Shown here: piece after piece, positions 35,722 to 45,648 of the stretch | How positions within the stretch are numbered: the first letter of the stretch is position 1 | How the letters are laid out: each line of letters opens with the position of its first letter | Assembly: GCA_905250025.1 (NCBI GenBank) | Contig: CAJNOJ010000095.1 | Location: 186,001-250,000, forward strand | Origin: Adineta ricciae | Taxonomy: Eukaryota > Rotifera > Eurotatoria > Adinetida > Adinetidae | DNA length: 64,000 nt | Direction: 5' to 3' | Position numbers and translations under genes: made by a program | The notes under the pieces: generated by a model | The model's database searches: none | What the model saw: only the letters and a program-made list of their open reading frames with translations | Told to the model about the DNA's origin: nothing

Positions 35722-38516
35722 ATGACATCGATCAACAGCTTGACTACAACTTTGATGCCTATCTATATTTTAATTATTTTATCATGGTTCAATCATTTAA
35801 CAATGTCGGAAGGTAAGTGATGAAATAGATAGATGCTCCTGTTGTATGTCTTGTCAATATAGTATGCACGCCGGATGTTTGTAATAAGCATGGTACTTGC
35901 ATTCCGAATAATTCGAATTCATTCACTTGTAAATGCGATGCGGGTTTCGTCGGATCGACTTGTAATCAAGGTAGTTTGATATGATTGCTTTCCGACAGGA
36001 ACAATGGGAAATAATCGCCTGAACTTGTCGTTATTAGAATTAGATGAATGTGCATCGAATCCATGTTTGAATAATGGTACTTGTACGGACTTAGAGAATG
36101 GTTTTCTTTGTCGTTGTCCACCAGAGTGGAATGGAACTGTGTGTGCTGAACCGAAGAGTAGGCAGGATAAAAAGACTTTCAGAGAAGAGTCCGTGATTAT
36201 TCTAGATCCATGCCAATCATCGCCATGTGGTACGTTGGGTAAATGTATTGTGACAAATCAACCGCAAATTCCCTACTATTGCCATTGTCCAGATGGACAG
36301 AATACGATGTTCAAATGTGCTGATCCAAGTAATTCTTTGGAATTCTTTGATTATGCGATAAAATAGTCTTTCTAGATCCTTGTTCACCAAATCCTTGTGG
36401 TTCCGGTGAATGTGAAATAACTGCAAATTTACTCAATGGTTACATATGTCGGTGTCTCGATGGTACCGTTCAAATGACAAATTGTTCTGAACCGAAAGGT
36501 AATTTGAAACAATTGAAGAGATCAATCGAACACAGATGAACTATTCTATCTCCTCTAGATCCATGTGTGACAATACCATGTGGACCACAAGGACGATGTA
36601 TATCATTAGATGCTGCACCCAAAGGTTACATGTGTATGTGTCAAGTCGATGGTGTTTCTTATACGACTATTGACACATGTCCAAGTATGATTTTATGCTT
36701 AAAATACAAAAAAAAGATCTCATTTGTTAATCTCAAATAGCAACAAGCTCTTTTTGTACGCATATGACATGTAAAAATGGTGGAATCTGTGTTCCATTTT
36801 CACCCGATGAACCGTCATGTACCGTTGGCCAATTGGGCTCGACTTGCTGCCAATGTAATTTAGCTATAGGAAATATTTCAGGAGAATGATTAGCATTTGT
36901 TTAATATTGTAGGTCCGCCGAACTATACTGGATTACGCTGTGAACAAGGTATGCTTTTCATCACGGAATATCTTGTAACACAATTCTCATTGTACACTTT
37001 AGAAATTGATTTCTGCTCGTCAAATCCATGTAAAAACAATGGACGTTGTCTTTCGGGTAAAGCAGGTTATCGATGTCATTGCTATGATGGATATATGGGT
37101 GATAGATGTGATGGTAATACTCATAATTACATCAGTACTCTTCTCTAACGAGTTACCTCGTTTAGTTAAAACCATTGGTTCTGGTTGTTCATCAAATCCA
37201 TGTACAGTTGGCATCTGTTACCAACTAAAAGACGGAGGTTCATATGTGTGTATCTGCCCAGATGGAACTCTCAATCTTTCATGCAGTTCAACAAGTATTT
37301 TATTTTGAAATATTCTCTTGTCTTGCTCTTATGTGCCATCAAATTTAGACGTCACTCAGAATTTGTTCACATTACCACCTTTACCGCCGCAACCATCCAC
37401 ACCAGAAACATTGACGTTGTTTGGTAACAATGCCAAATTTCGTGGAGGTGCTAGTGTCAATATCGGCTCTCCAGTTTCGACTTGCAACCCGTCAACTAAA
37501 GATGTTTGCAATGGTGGTCAGTGTGTTCTGATTGAAACGGGTGTCTATGCCTGCCGCTGTCGAGAAGGTTATACGGGTGCCTACTGTGAAAATAGTTGAG
37601 TATAGCATTTCAAAAATCATCATTATTGTCATTTTTTTCCTTTTGGTCAATTCTAGATATCAATGAATGCGCATCGAATCCGTGGTAAGATTTGAACTAA
37701 ACTCGATGTGTACTCTGTAGTCAACCATCGATTTGTTATTTGTAGTTTGGGCGGCGGAACTTGTTATGATTTGATCAATGCATATTCTTGTTTCTGTCCA
37801 GATCGGGTATTTCGATCGCAATGCAATAGTTCAATTGAAATGAATTATAAATCTAGCTCGGTTTCACTCAGTAATAATTAAAACGATCGACGATCAGTTT
37901 GGTGATGTGAACATTGTTTCTTTGTTTTTCTGTAGACAATTTATCAGGTAATCAGGGAGAAAAATCATTCCAAACAGAATGCCGTTGTCGCAATGGAGGT
38001 AAATGTTATTCAAATTCCAATAACGAGAAGATTTGTCAATGTGTAAATGGATTTACCGGCTCATTCTGTGAAATCCCTATCTGTAAGATGCATCCAGCAA
38101 ATGATTTCGTTGTTCTCTCTAATTCTTCTTGTTTTAGCAACTCGAATCAATTCTGGTCAGGCGAGGTGCATTCTATCATCGTGTCAAAATGGTGCAACAT
38201 GTCAAGAACAAGGATTAAATACTGTGTGTGTGTGTAAACCAGGTTATACTGGTGAACGATGTGAAACAGAATATTTTCGATGTCAGGGCAATGGTCGGTT
38301 TACAGATGTAGCAAATTGTAAACAAGGGCGTTATTTCGAATGCGTCTATTTCGGACAATGTAAGCGTTTTCTCTTTCGAACAACAACCTGACAATCCTCT
38401 ATTTAGATGATTTGAATCTCCCAAATGGCATTCTCTATAGTCGGACATGTCCACCGGGACTTTGGTTCAATACATTAAACGATCGATGCGATTATCCAAG
38501 TGGTGTCAAATGTTGA
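35722..38516 (+). CDS. Secreted multi-EGF protein with C-terminal chitin-binding (peritrophin-A/CBM14) domain
   Basis: Starts at ATG 35722 with a signal peptide (MPIYILIILSWFNHLTMS region). More than twelve exons, mostly one EGF-like domain each, are separated by ~45-60-nt introns. Clear EGF units include CTPDVCNKHGTCIP, DECASNPCLNNGTCTD, DPCQSSPCGTLGKC, DPCSPNPCGSGEC, DPCVTIPCGPQGRC, DFCSSNPCKNNGRC, CSSNPCTVGIC, CNPSTKDVCNGGQC, DINECASNPC-LGGGTC, CRCRNGGKC and CILSSCQNGATC. The last two exons form a six-Cys CBM14 pattern (FRCQGNGRFTDVANCKQG, then Y-FECVYF, CPPGLWFNTLNDRCDYP), stop at 38514-38516. No transmembrane helix follows, so the protein is likely secreted and may bind a chitinous matrix. 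Several DPC units lack a full EGF Cys set. Function beyond this is inferred. Confidence 0.85.
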
Positions 38517-39180
38517 ACTTGACATTCGAACTCTTTATTGGCGACATGTACACATCCTTTTCGACTCTGTTTTTTGTTCCGTTCTCGGTGTTATTTCTCT
38601 TTTATCTTATATGGCTAGACTATCCTCTGTAGACATCTTATTACTCTGCTTTTTGCTCAACATTTCATATATATATATATACATACACACACATATGCAT
38701 AGATATATTCTAATTTGTTGTAATCATGAAATCTTGATTGTATTAGAATTACTGATGACTATTACAATCAATCAGTACTTATCGATTCCTCTTTCCTTCT
38801 TTTTTTTCTTTTCTCTCTCTCTCTTCAATGTCATCGAACAAAAAACGAAGAAAAGACGTGGAATATCTATCCCTACAACCAAGCAATAGAATTGTGCAAT
38901 GAGCTGATTTCCGCTGCTCTGTTGTCGTCTGATCAAAAGAGATATGACGAAGGAGAACGAGAAATGCCACGACGAACGTCATTTTCTTCCGCTGGCTTAG
39001 TTCTTCAAAGATTGGATTAAGATCACTGTGAATATCACCAGAGAAAAAAAGATGCTAATGTTAGTTTAGCTCCAGTGCGGAGATGGGAAGAAGGAGAGAG
39101 AGAGAGAAACGAAGAAGTGCTATGCTTGAGGAAAGTGTATCTTATTATATGTTTTCTAGTCGCGATCAAATACAGAATGA
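38517..39180. other. Intergenic with TA/CA-rich microsatellite
   Basis: The 3' flank of the EGF gene and upstream region of the Ly6 gene. A mixed TA/CA simple repeat lies at about 38667-38690, and CT/GA runs near 38800 and 39095. No gene recognised. Confidence 0.55.
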
Positions 39181-39751
39181 ATGTGGTCTTCCAATTTCAT
39201 CGTATTAGTGATTCTTAGTCTGCGAAGTAAATGAAAAACGCAATTTCGATCTGATAGCAACAACTTTCTCTTTCCCATAGGAATAGATGCACTTTTCTGT
39301 TATCAATGTTCAATGAACTATACAAACGAAGAGTGTAATTCGAAAAATTCAACTTATGCTACCGAATGTCAACCAGCATTTGATACTTGCTTAACAATCG
39401 TACTTAAGCCCGGTTTGAATTATCGTTCATCTTATCTTTCTTTGTCTCTATGTTTTCCCTCTTCTAGCGATTCTTAATCAATTATTAATTACAAAATATT
39501 GTACCAAACGTAGTGCATGCGAACGGCAACTAAATTACACCCAATCTTTAGTGCCGTGTCAACCGAATAATGAAGGCCGTAGTTGGGGATGTGTAACCTG
39601 TTGTGGCGATCGAGACTTATGTAATTCTGACCAGTCGAATGCACTCACACCGAACTGGACGACAGTTTTATTATTACTATTAGTGATTCAGCAGTTTGGT
39701 TTGAGAAGATTCGTATCGAACGGTGACGATACATGTGGAATATTTTCATAG
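39181..39751 (+). CDS. Ly6/uPAR-type three-finger protein, probably GPI-anchored
   Basis: Starts at ATG 39181 with a signal peptide (MWSSNFIVLVILSLR). A ~50-nt intron follows, then ALFCYQCSMNYTNEEC and CQPAFDTCLTIVLKP. A second intron of about 60 nt near 39413-39468 joins in frame to AILNQLLITKYCTKRSAC, then WGCVTCCGDRDLCN. The cysteine pattern, with the closing CC-x4/5-CN, is the Ly6/uPAR fold signature. A C-terminal hydrophobic stretch (TTVLLLLLVIQQFGL) suits a GPI-attachment signal or a TM anchor, although polar residues follow it before the stop at 39751. Ligand and role are unknown. Confidence 0.8.
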
Positions 39752-39858
39752 GCATGATTTTCTACTTTATAATAAAGACAATGGACGAAGTTAGGAAAAC
39801 AAAGCTCGAAGTTAAAGGCGCGCGTCAAGTCTCTATTGTTTTTTTTTCCTTTCACACA

Positions 39859-40158
39859 ATGCCTAAAAGTATCCATAAATCAAACGATGGTCATTATGAA
39901 ACTGAACAAACATCCGTCAAATTTCATTTTCTCGATTGTAACTGTCAGTGTCGTGGTGAAAAACAAAAGTTCCTTCCAGAGAAAACTAGTCGATTGAATC
40001 AACAATTCTATTCAAATATATTCAAAATACTTAGTAAACCGCACTATGCTCTCGATTGTACATGTCAATGTGGCACAGACCAAAAGCAGCTCACGGGATT
40101 CTCTACAGATACCGGGATTCGACGATTTAATCTATCAGATGAAGGGAGAACTACGTAA
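39859..40158 (+). CDS. Short Cys-rich ORF with duplicated LDCxCQC motif, unknown
   Basis: A 99-residue ORF starting at ATG 39859 (MPKSIHKSNDGHYETEQ), ending at 40158 near the 3' end of the oppositely oriented MLYCD gene. It contains LDCNCQC (39931-39951) and LDCTCQC (40051-40071), exactly 40 codons apart in the same frame. Both are preceded by aromatic residues and followed by a polar, Lys/Gln-rich stretch. There are no other cysteines. There is no signal peptide or TM, so a metal-binding or redox role is conceivable but only inferred. It follows the Ly6 gene by 107 bp on the same strand and could be translated from that gene's 3' UTR or be independent. No family recognised. Confidence 0.45.
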   Translation: MPKSIHKSNDGHYETEQTSVKFHFLDCNCQCRGEKQKFLPEKTSRLNQQFYSNIFKILSKPHYALDCTCQCGTDQKQLTGFSTDTGIRRFNLSDEGRTT

Positions 40159-40173
40159 AAAGAAATAAAAGAA

Positions 40174-41842
40174 TCAAAGCAATCGAGAAACTTGTTCATC
40201 GGCATGGATCAGTTTTTGATCGATATAACTGATGCTATTGCGATCGATCTGATCAAAACTGTAATACCGATAATTGACCATAAGCGAAAGAGATTGTTTC
40301 CACCCTCGTTCACTGCGATCAGCAAGCCAATTTAGACGCCAAACAACAGCACCGTTACGCAAATGAAAATTAGCTACGGGATCACGTGCATAACCAGTTC
40401 GAGGATGCTTGACCTTTATGAGATAATATGCGCATAATTGCATTAGTATAGGCCGAAGGTCTGAAAGAATTTGCTCGTCCAAATGCCAAGTAGTACTGGT
40501 AGTAAGCAGCGATTGAAGCCATGTGCGCATATCAAGAGAGATTAAAGTTGTCGAAGGACAATTCAATTCATCCATGAGCCACTTACGAAAGTCTTCAGAT
40601 AGGAAAAAAAAGGATTAGATAGATGCGAATGGTTAGGTTTTCATTTTCATACTGACCAGGTATTGGAGAAAGCGAAGAGAATTTCTCTAATTGAGGATGC
40701 TCAACGCGTAATTTACGAACGCAACGTTTAATCAAGGAATTTCCAAGTTCGATACCTTTTAAGCCTACAAAATTCAAACAATGCCTTTCATTCTCAAATA
40801 AAATTTCTTCTAAACTGACCTGGTTGAGTAGAAGAAATGGAGTAAAATATTGCTGATTTGATTATATCTGGATCTTCTTTGTGAATACTCGACGTCACAT
40901 GTGATTGCGCAGAAACTCGATGAAGAACTATACAAATATTTCATTCCAAGAGAACTCTTTCCATCAAATCAAATAAGCAATATTCACTTGTTTGAATGGA
41001 ATTTGCTATACCATCCGTTAGTGCAACATGTAGAATAACTAAAGGATCATAGGGCATCATATGATGAGTGTAAGCGAAGCATCGCCTAAATAATTTAAAA
41101 GATACAAAGAAGGTTGAACTGCATGTGCATGTAATTACCGATAAGGTCCGAGACGTCGTTTTAAATCCGTCCATGTCCGAACAGGATGCACTGCTTCATA
41201 ATCAGATACACGCTGAACTAGAATTGATACAACAGTATAATACGAATGATGATGAACTGATCTTACCGATTTCGCACGGACTTTGCCATGTCACCCGTTC
41301 AACTTTCAGTAGACCAGTTGTGAACCAAGTCGCGAGTAAATCTTGCAGATTGTCACTCATTCGCTTTGCATATTGACGCGATTCTAAACAGATATTGGTA
41401 GAAAACCGATTGATCTCATTCGATTCAAACCCATTTCCGGTAAGAATTTTAACAAATCAGCACGTAGATGAACAAGTGATCGAACCCCATCAGGTTGCCG
41501 GCCAATCAATCGAAATAGTTCTGCGTATTTCGGCGTTGTAGCCTCATGAAGTCTCTCGCAATCTTCGATAAAATGCCCCGGAGACATTTGTTCAATCTAG
41601 AAGTCAACTATCAACCATTAAAATCCAATCAGTTGAAAGCATTCGCATACTTTCGACGTCACATCGGGCTCGGCAGGATGATAATCTTTGGCAATATGAC
41701 TGAGAATCGCAACCTTGTCAGATTTATCGCTTGTATTATACTGCTGAAGAAGAGTTTCGATCTTTTTGTACGCTAAGATCGGACTCCGAGAAGCCAAATA
41801 GAAGATTTCGTTCATCAATGGTCGAACGATTTTCGCGTTCAT
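40174..41842 (-). CDS. MLYCD: Malonyl-CoA decarboxylase
   Basis: Converts malonyl-CoA to acetyl-CoA, setting fatty-acid oxidation against synthesis. The start is taken as ATG 41842 ([14 protein letters not shown]), just 3' of an acceptor TTTTTCAG, implying an upstream UTR intron. Family blocks in order: [28 protein letters not shown] region, [44 protein letters not shown], then the catalytic Ser in FSSLSPIPG and the catalytic His in [34 protein letters not shown] block precedes the end EQVSRLL, stop at 40174. Seven or so short introns occur. Unlike the vertebrate enzyme, which ends SKL, there is no canonical peroxisomal C-terminal signal, so a mitochondrial or cytosolic location is more likely. 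Confidence 0.93.
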
Positions 41843-42101
41843 GTCTGAAAAACAATACAGAATCATGTCTCGGATAATCTTGACTAATTCTTTGATTGAT
41901 TATATACTGAACATGAAGAAAGAGGTGAATTTATTACTGAGAAAAAAAAATCGAAGTTAATTGTTATCACATGAATGAATAGAAATGCGATTAGTTAAAA
42001 TCAGATCTAAAAAAAGTCTTGAAATTATCGTCAAAAAGTTCATTAGAAAACAAATCACAAAAGGAAGAACGGTTCGTTGAAGATATGCGAATGAGATTAT
42101 T

Positions 42102-44079
42102 TTAAAGAGGACTTTGATTGAGAAATTGATTCTTCGGAGGTTTTTTCCCAACACAAAACACATTGAATCCCATGCTCACCAGGTGATCATGATCAAGTAT
42201 AAGTCGACCGTCGAATAAAAATGAAGGTTTTTGCATTGTACTGTAGATTAATTCGTAATCTAGTTTCTAGATAAAGAGAACAATATATGAAACAAATACA
42301 TCACGAATCGAAGGGTAATTTTACTGTAAATTCGTCCCATTCAGTACAGATAACTATGGCATGGGAATCTTTAGCTGCTTCGTATGGTTCGTTGGCAATT
42401 TTCACATGATTTCGTACTAAAAAGAACACAATTTCATCGTTTTCTGTTATTAAAGAGAAGACTTTTCTTACACTCTCGTTCACTTAAACCTGTTTGTTCG
42501 GATAAGTCCAAATGAATCCTGTCCGATGTCACCTTCGGATCATAGATATGTAAAGATGCACCTTCAGCAATCAAATATCGACAAACGTAGATACTCGATG
42601 ATTCTCTTTATGATAAAACAAAGAGGTATATCGATTGAAAAGAGATACGAAAGTATTTACCGAGTATCCGCTGTATCTTTTTTGAAAGCAAAGCCATAGA
42701 TAGCGATTTTTTTTCCACTGACACTTCCGAAGAGGTTTTGAACGATCATCTGAGCGAAACGTTCACGTTGCCAATCATTGATTTTTATCACCTGCAGCCA
42801 ATACTGTGCAACAGGTTCAAGTTTGAGAGATTCAGCCAAATAGATTAGATTGTAAACATCCTTTTGAAAACAACTACCGCCGAACCCTTTTGATAGAAGG
42901 AGAATTATCCAATGAAAGGAAAAGTTGAACGACTTACCGATACTAGCATTGAGAAATTTCGGTCCGATACGTGAATCGAGTCCAACAGCTTTAGCTACTT
43001 CGCTTACAGATGCACCTGTAGACTCACAGATAGCAGAGATTGTATTGATACTTGAAATGCGTTGAGCAAGAAATGCATTTGCTACCTAAACGTAATACCT
43101 TACTAATTATTCATCCGATGATTCATTTTAACTTACTAATTTCGACAATTCGGATGACCATGTGTTTGTGGTAAGGATTTTTTCTTTTGGAACCCAATGT
43201 TCATAGATCCAAGACAACTTTTTAATCGCTAATGAACCTTCAATTGTTTCATCTCCACCGATCAAGACACGATCAGGAGCAAGAAGGTCATGAATAGCTG
43301 AACCTTCGGCAAGAAATTCCGGATTGGAAAGAACTTGATAACTGACACCACGTTGCTTGTTCGTTTTTAAAATTGTCTTGATCGATTCGCATGCTTTCAC
43401 AGGCACTGTTGATTTCTCGACAACGATCTTGTTACTCGTCGAAATGTGAGCGATCTGACGAGCAGCTTCTTCGACAAAACGCAGATCAGCAGCACGACCC
43501 TAATAAAATGAAGAGATAGAAGTTGTTGTTCGACATATTCGTCAGCGCACTTACAGTACCAAATCCAAAGGATTTAGTCGGCGTGTTGACACTAATGAAA
43601 ATCAGATCAGCTTCTTGGATTGCTTTTTCTGTATCAGTCGAAAAGAATAAATTTCGATTGCGAATTTTGCGGACAATTTCGTCCAGTCCTGGCTGTAAAA
43701 TAGTTCGTAGACAAACAAATCGATGTAATGAACGCTTTTCTACCTCAAAGATTGGCAAAGCATCTGAATTCCACGCTGATATCCGTTCAGCACTAACATC
43801 AACAACAGTTACCTGAACATTTGGACATTTGCTGGCAATAATTGCACAAGTTGGACCTCCTACATAGCCAGCACCTGAATAACAAAGAGATTCCTAGAAA
43901 CTTCTCATCTTCCATCAACTGCATTTTTCGTACCAATACAACAGATTCGAAATTTCGGTTTACCCGAAGACACATTAGATTCATCAATATCTAAAATATT
44001 CGTCTATTTCAATCCGAAAAACTCAGAATAAGTATCTACCTGCTTGCGTAGACTCAACATTTGGCTCATTACTACTCAT
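42102..44079 (-). CDS. UGDH: UDP-glucose 6-dehydrogenase
   Basis: Oxidises UDP-glucose to UDP-glucuronate for glycosaminoglycan and glucuronide synthesis. It starts at ATG 44079 with a 25-residue extension, then [17 protein letters not shown] (NAD fold), [20 protein letters not shown] (split by an intron near 43501-43555) and [31 protein letters not shown] and APDRVLIGG follow, then [20 protein letters not shown] and the catalytic Cys in [13 protein letters not shown]. The C-terminal domain has [40 protein letters not shown] and FCVGKK, with stop 42102. About eight short introns keep frame. Order and content match full-length animal UGDH; the N-terminal extension is unusual. Confidence 0.95.
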
Positions 44080-44391
44080 ATTTATAGCTGTCGAAGGTCT
44101 AAAACAGAAATAAATATACAATACATCATTGCGATTTTATAAGCACATCGCGTGCGCTAACAAAAGAAAGAGGTAAAATCAATCGCAATGACAAAACGAA
44201 TGATATAACTCATTTGTTTGCGAATGTAAGGTAAGTAGTTAGAAGTGAAGTGAACCGAGCTTGAAGAGAATCATCCATCGTCCATATTTTTTCATTCTGT
44301 TCTAGCTGCACAAATAGCATTCTGGATAGATGTCCTCCTAGAGTATGTAACAACCATAGTAACTAAATCTTGATTTTTATTGAGAAATCTA
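44080..44391. other. Short intergenic region between UGDH and the secreted unknown
   Basis: About 310 bp that must contain the UGDH promoter and the 3' flank of the minus-strand gene ending at 44392. Nothing further recognised. Confidence 0.45.
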
Positions 44392-44976
44392 TTAAGCCAT
44401 CAGATTGCGATGGTCCGCGATGGCTACGGAAAAAAAGTACACTTCATGTGCGAGTTTATCAATGAATATTTTCAAGTCGTATACGAATGACGACCAACTG
44501 AACCAACGAAATCTCTTCCGAAATTGTCCCAAAAGATTTCCATTCCAGTCGTAGAACTTATGATATGATGTAAAGAGTTTCTTTTTCAAAAGAAAACTTT
44601 CGTAATTCCATTCGATGGTATATGTTTCGACAAATAGGTTAAAAACTTTCTGAATTGTGCCATTTGTCGTTTCGTTTCGAATCGAATCAAATATTTGAAA
44701 ACTAACATTTAATATTTCCGCTTTCCATTGTCCTTCCACACAAGCCGTAACTTCTTTCGATGGATAACTGATCAGTTCGAGACGATCGTGCGTGTACGAA
44801 CTTTTCAGTCGATACAAATGCTCTTTTCCGCTCGAATCTAGTACAGAAAAGCGACTAAAACCGTTTTTATCCATTCGATCGTCTCGCATTAATAAATACG
44901 TTCGAATCGGTTTCTTTGCTTGAACATTTTCGACACAGATAATAATGAATAATAACATCATCCAATAGGAATTCAT
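44392..44976 (-). CDS. Secreted protein, possibly tubby/LURP-one-like fold, unknown function
   Basis: The start is chosen at ATG 44976 because it opens a clean signal peptide (MNSYWMMLLFIIICVENVQA). The reading frame stays open upstream to 45066, where another ATG would bury the signal. The mature 174 residues contain YLLMRDDRMDKNGFSRFSVL, DSSGKEHLYRLKSSYTHDRL, YDWNGNLLGQFRKRF, VYDLKIFIDKLAHEVYFFSV and AIADHRNLMA at the C-terminus. Alternating strands with D-x-x-G turns and a hydrophobic last helix suggest a tubby C-terminal/LURP-one-like barrel, but this is impression only. It is a single exon with two N-glycosylation-type sites (NVSF, NETT). No specific homologue is recognised. Confidence 0.65.
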   Translation of the reverse strand: MNSYWMMLLFIIICVENVQAKKPIRTYLLMRDDRMDKNGFSRFSVLDSSGKEHLYRLKSSYTHDRLELISYPSKEVTACVEGQWKAEILNVSFQIFDSIRNETTNGTIQKVFNLFVETYTIEWNYESFLLKKKLFTSYHKFYDWNGNLLGQFRKRFRWFSWSSFVYDLKIFIDKLAHEVYFFSVAIADHRNLMA

Positions 44977-45648
44977 CTTCCGAACATAAAAATGTTGCTG
45001 TATCTGCGCCAAATCATCTGATCGTCCGTTCTTACGCGGATAGCTGATGACATTATCTATAGACAATTTATCATTTATCTGTATTCAATTTCAAAGATAT
45101 CCTTACATTCGTCTTATCCCATGTCATCATTCATTTCAGTAAATGTTTTTTTTTCTGTATGTTTATTTTAGAAAAAAATAGTTGAATTACGAATGAGTAA
45201 TATATAAGACACACAAACCAAAAGATTAATTATAAACAAAAAGAAATTGGATAATTATACCACACGCGATTCAAAACGCAACAAACTGTCTGTTCATTTG
45301 TTTTGAAGTGATAGGAAGGAGAAAAAACACGAATAAAACTACTGAATGGTTTTGTTTTTGAATATAAAGCAAGAAAAAAATAACTGGCTTCTTCGTCTTC
45401 GAAATTGATCTATTGGAAGAAGTGGAAGGAAAGAGAGTAAATTCAGTTAGACATTTCTTCATTGCGAAGAAAACGAATTAACCTGCGATAATTAATAATT
45501 ACATTGATAATGAGAATGCGGGAACGTATTCACACACACACACACATAGGAAACACTCATTCAAGTGATGTTCATTCACATGCAAAGACAATACCAAAAG
45601 AAGAAACCATCTGACGCGCATCATATTCATCAAACTTGATTAGTTTCT
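44977..45648. other. Intergenic with (CA)n microsatellite
   Basis: Upstream of the secreted-protein gene and 3' flank of the large minus-strand gene. It contains a (CA)8 run at 45531-45546 and AT-rich sequence. No gene recognised. Confidence 0.55.
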
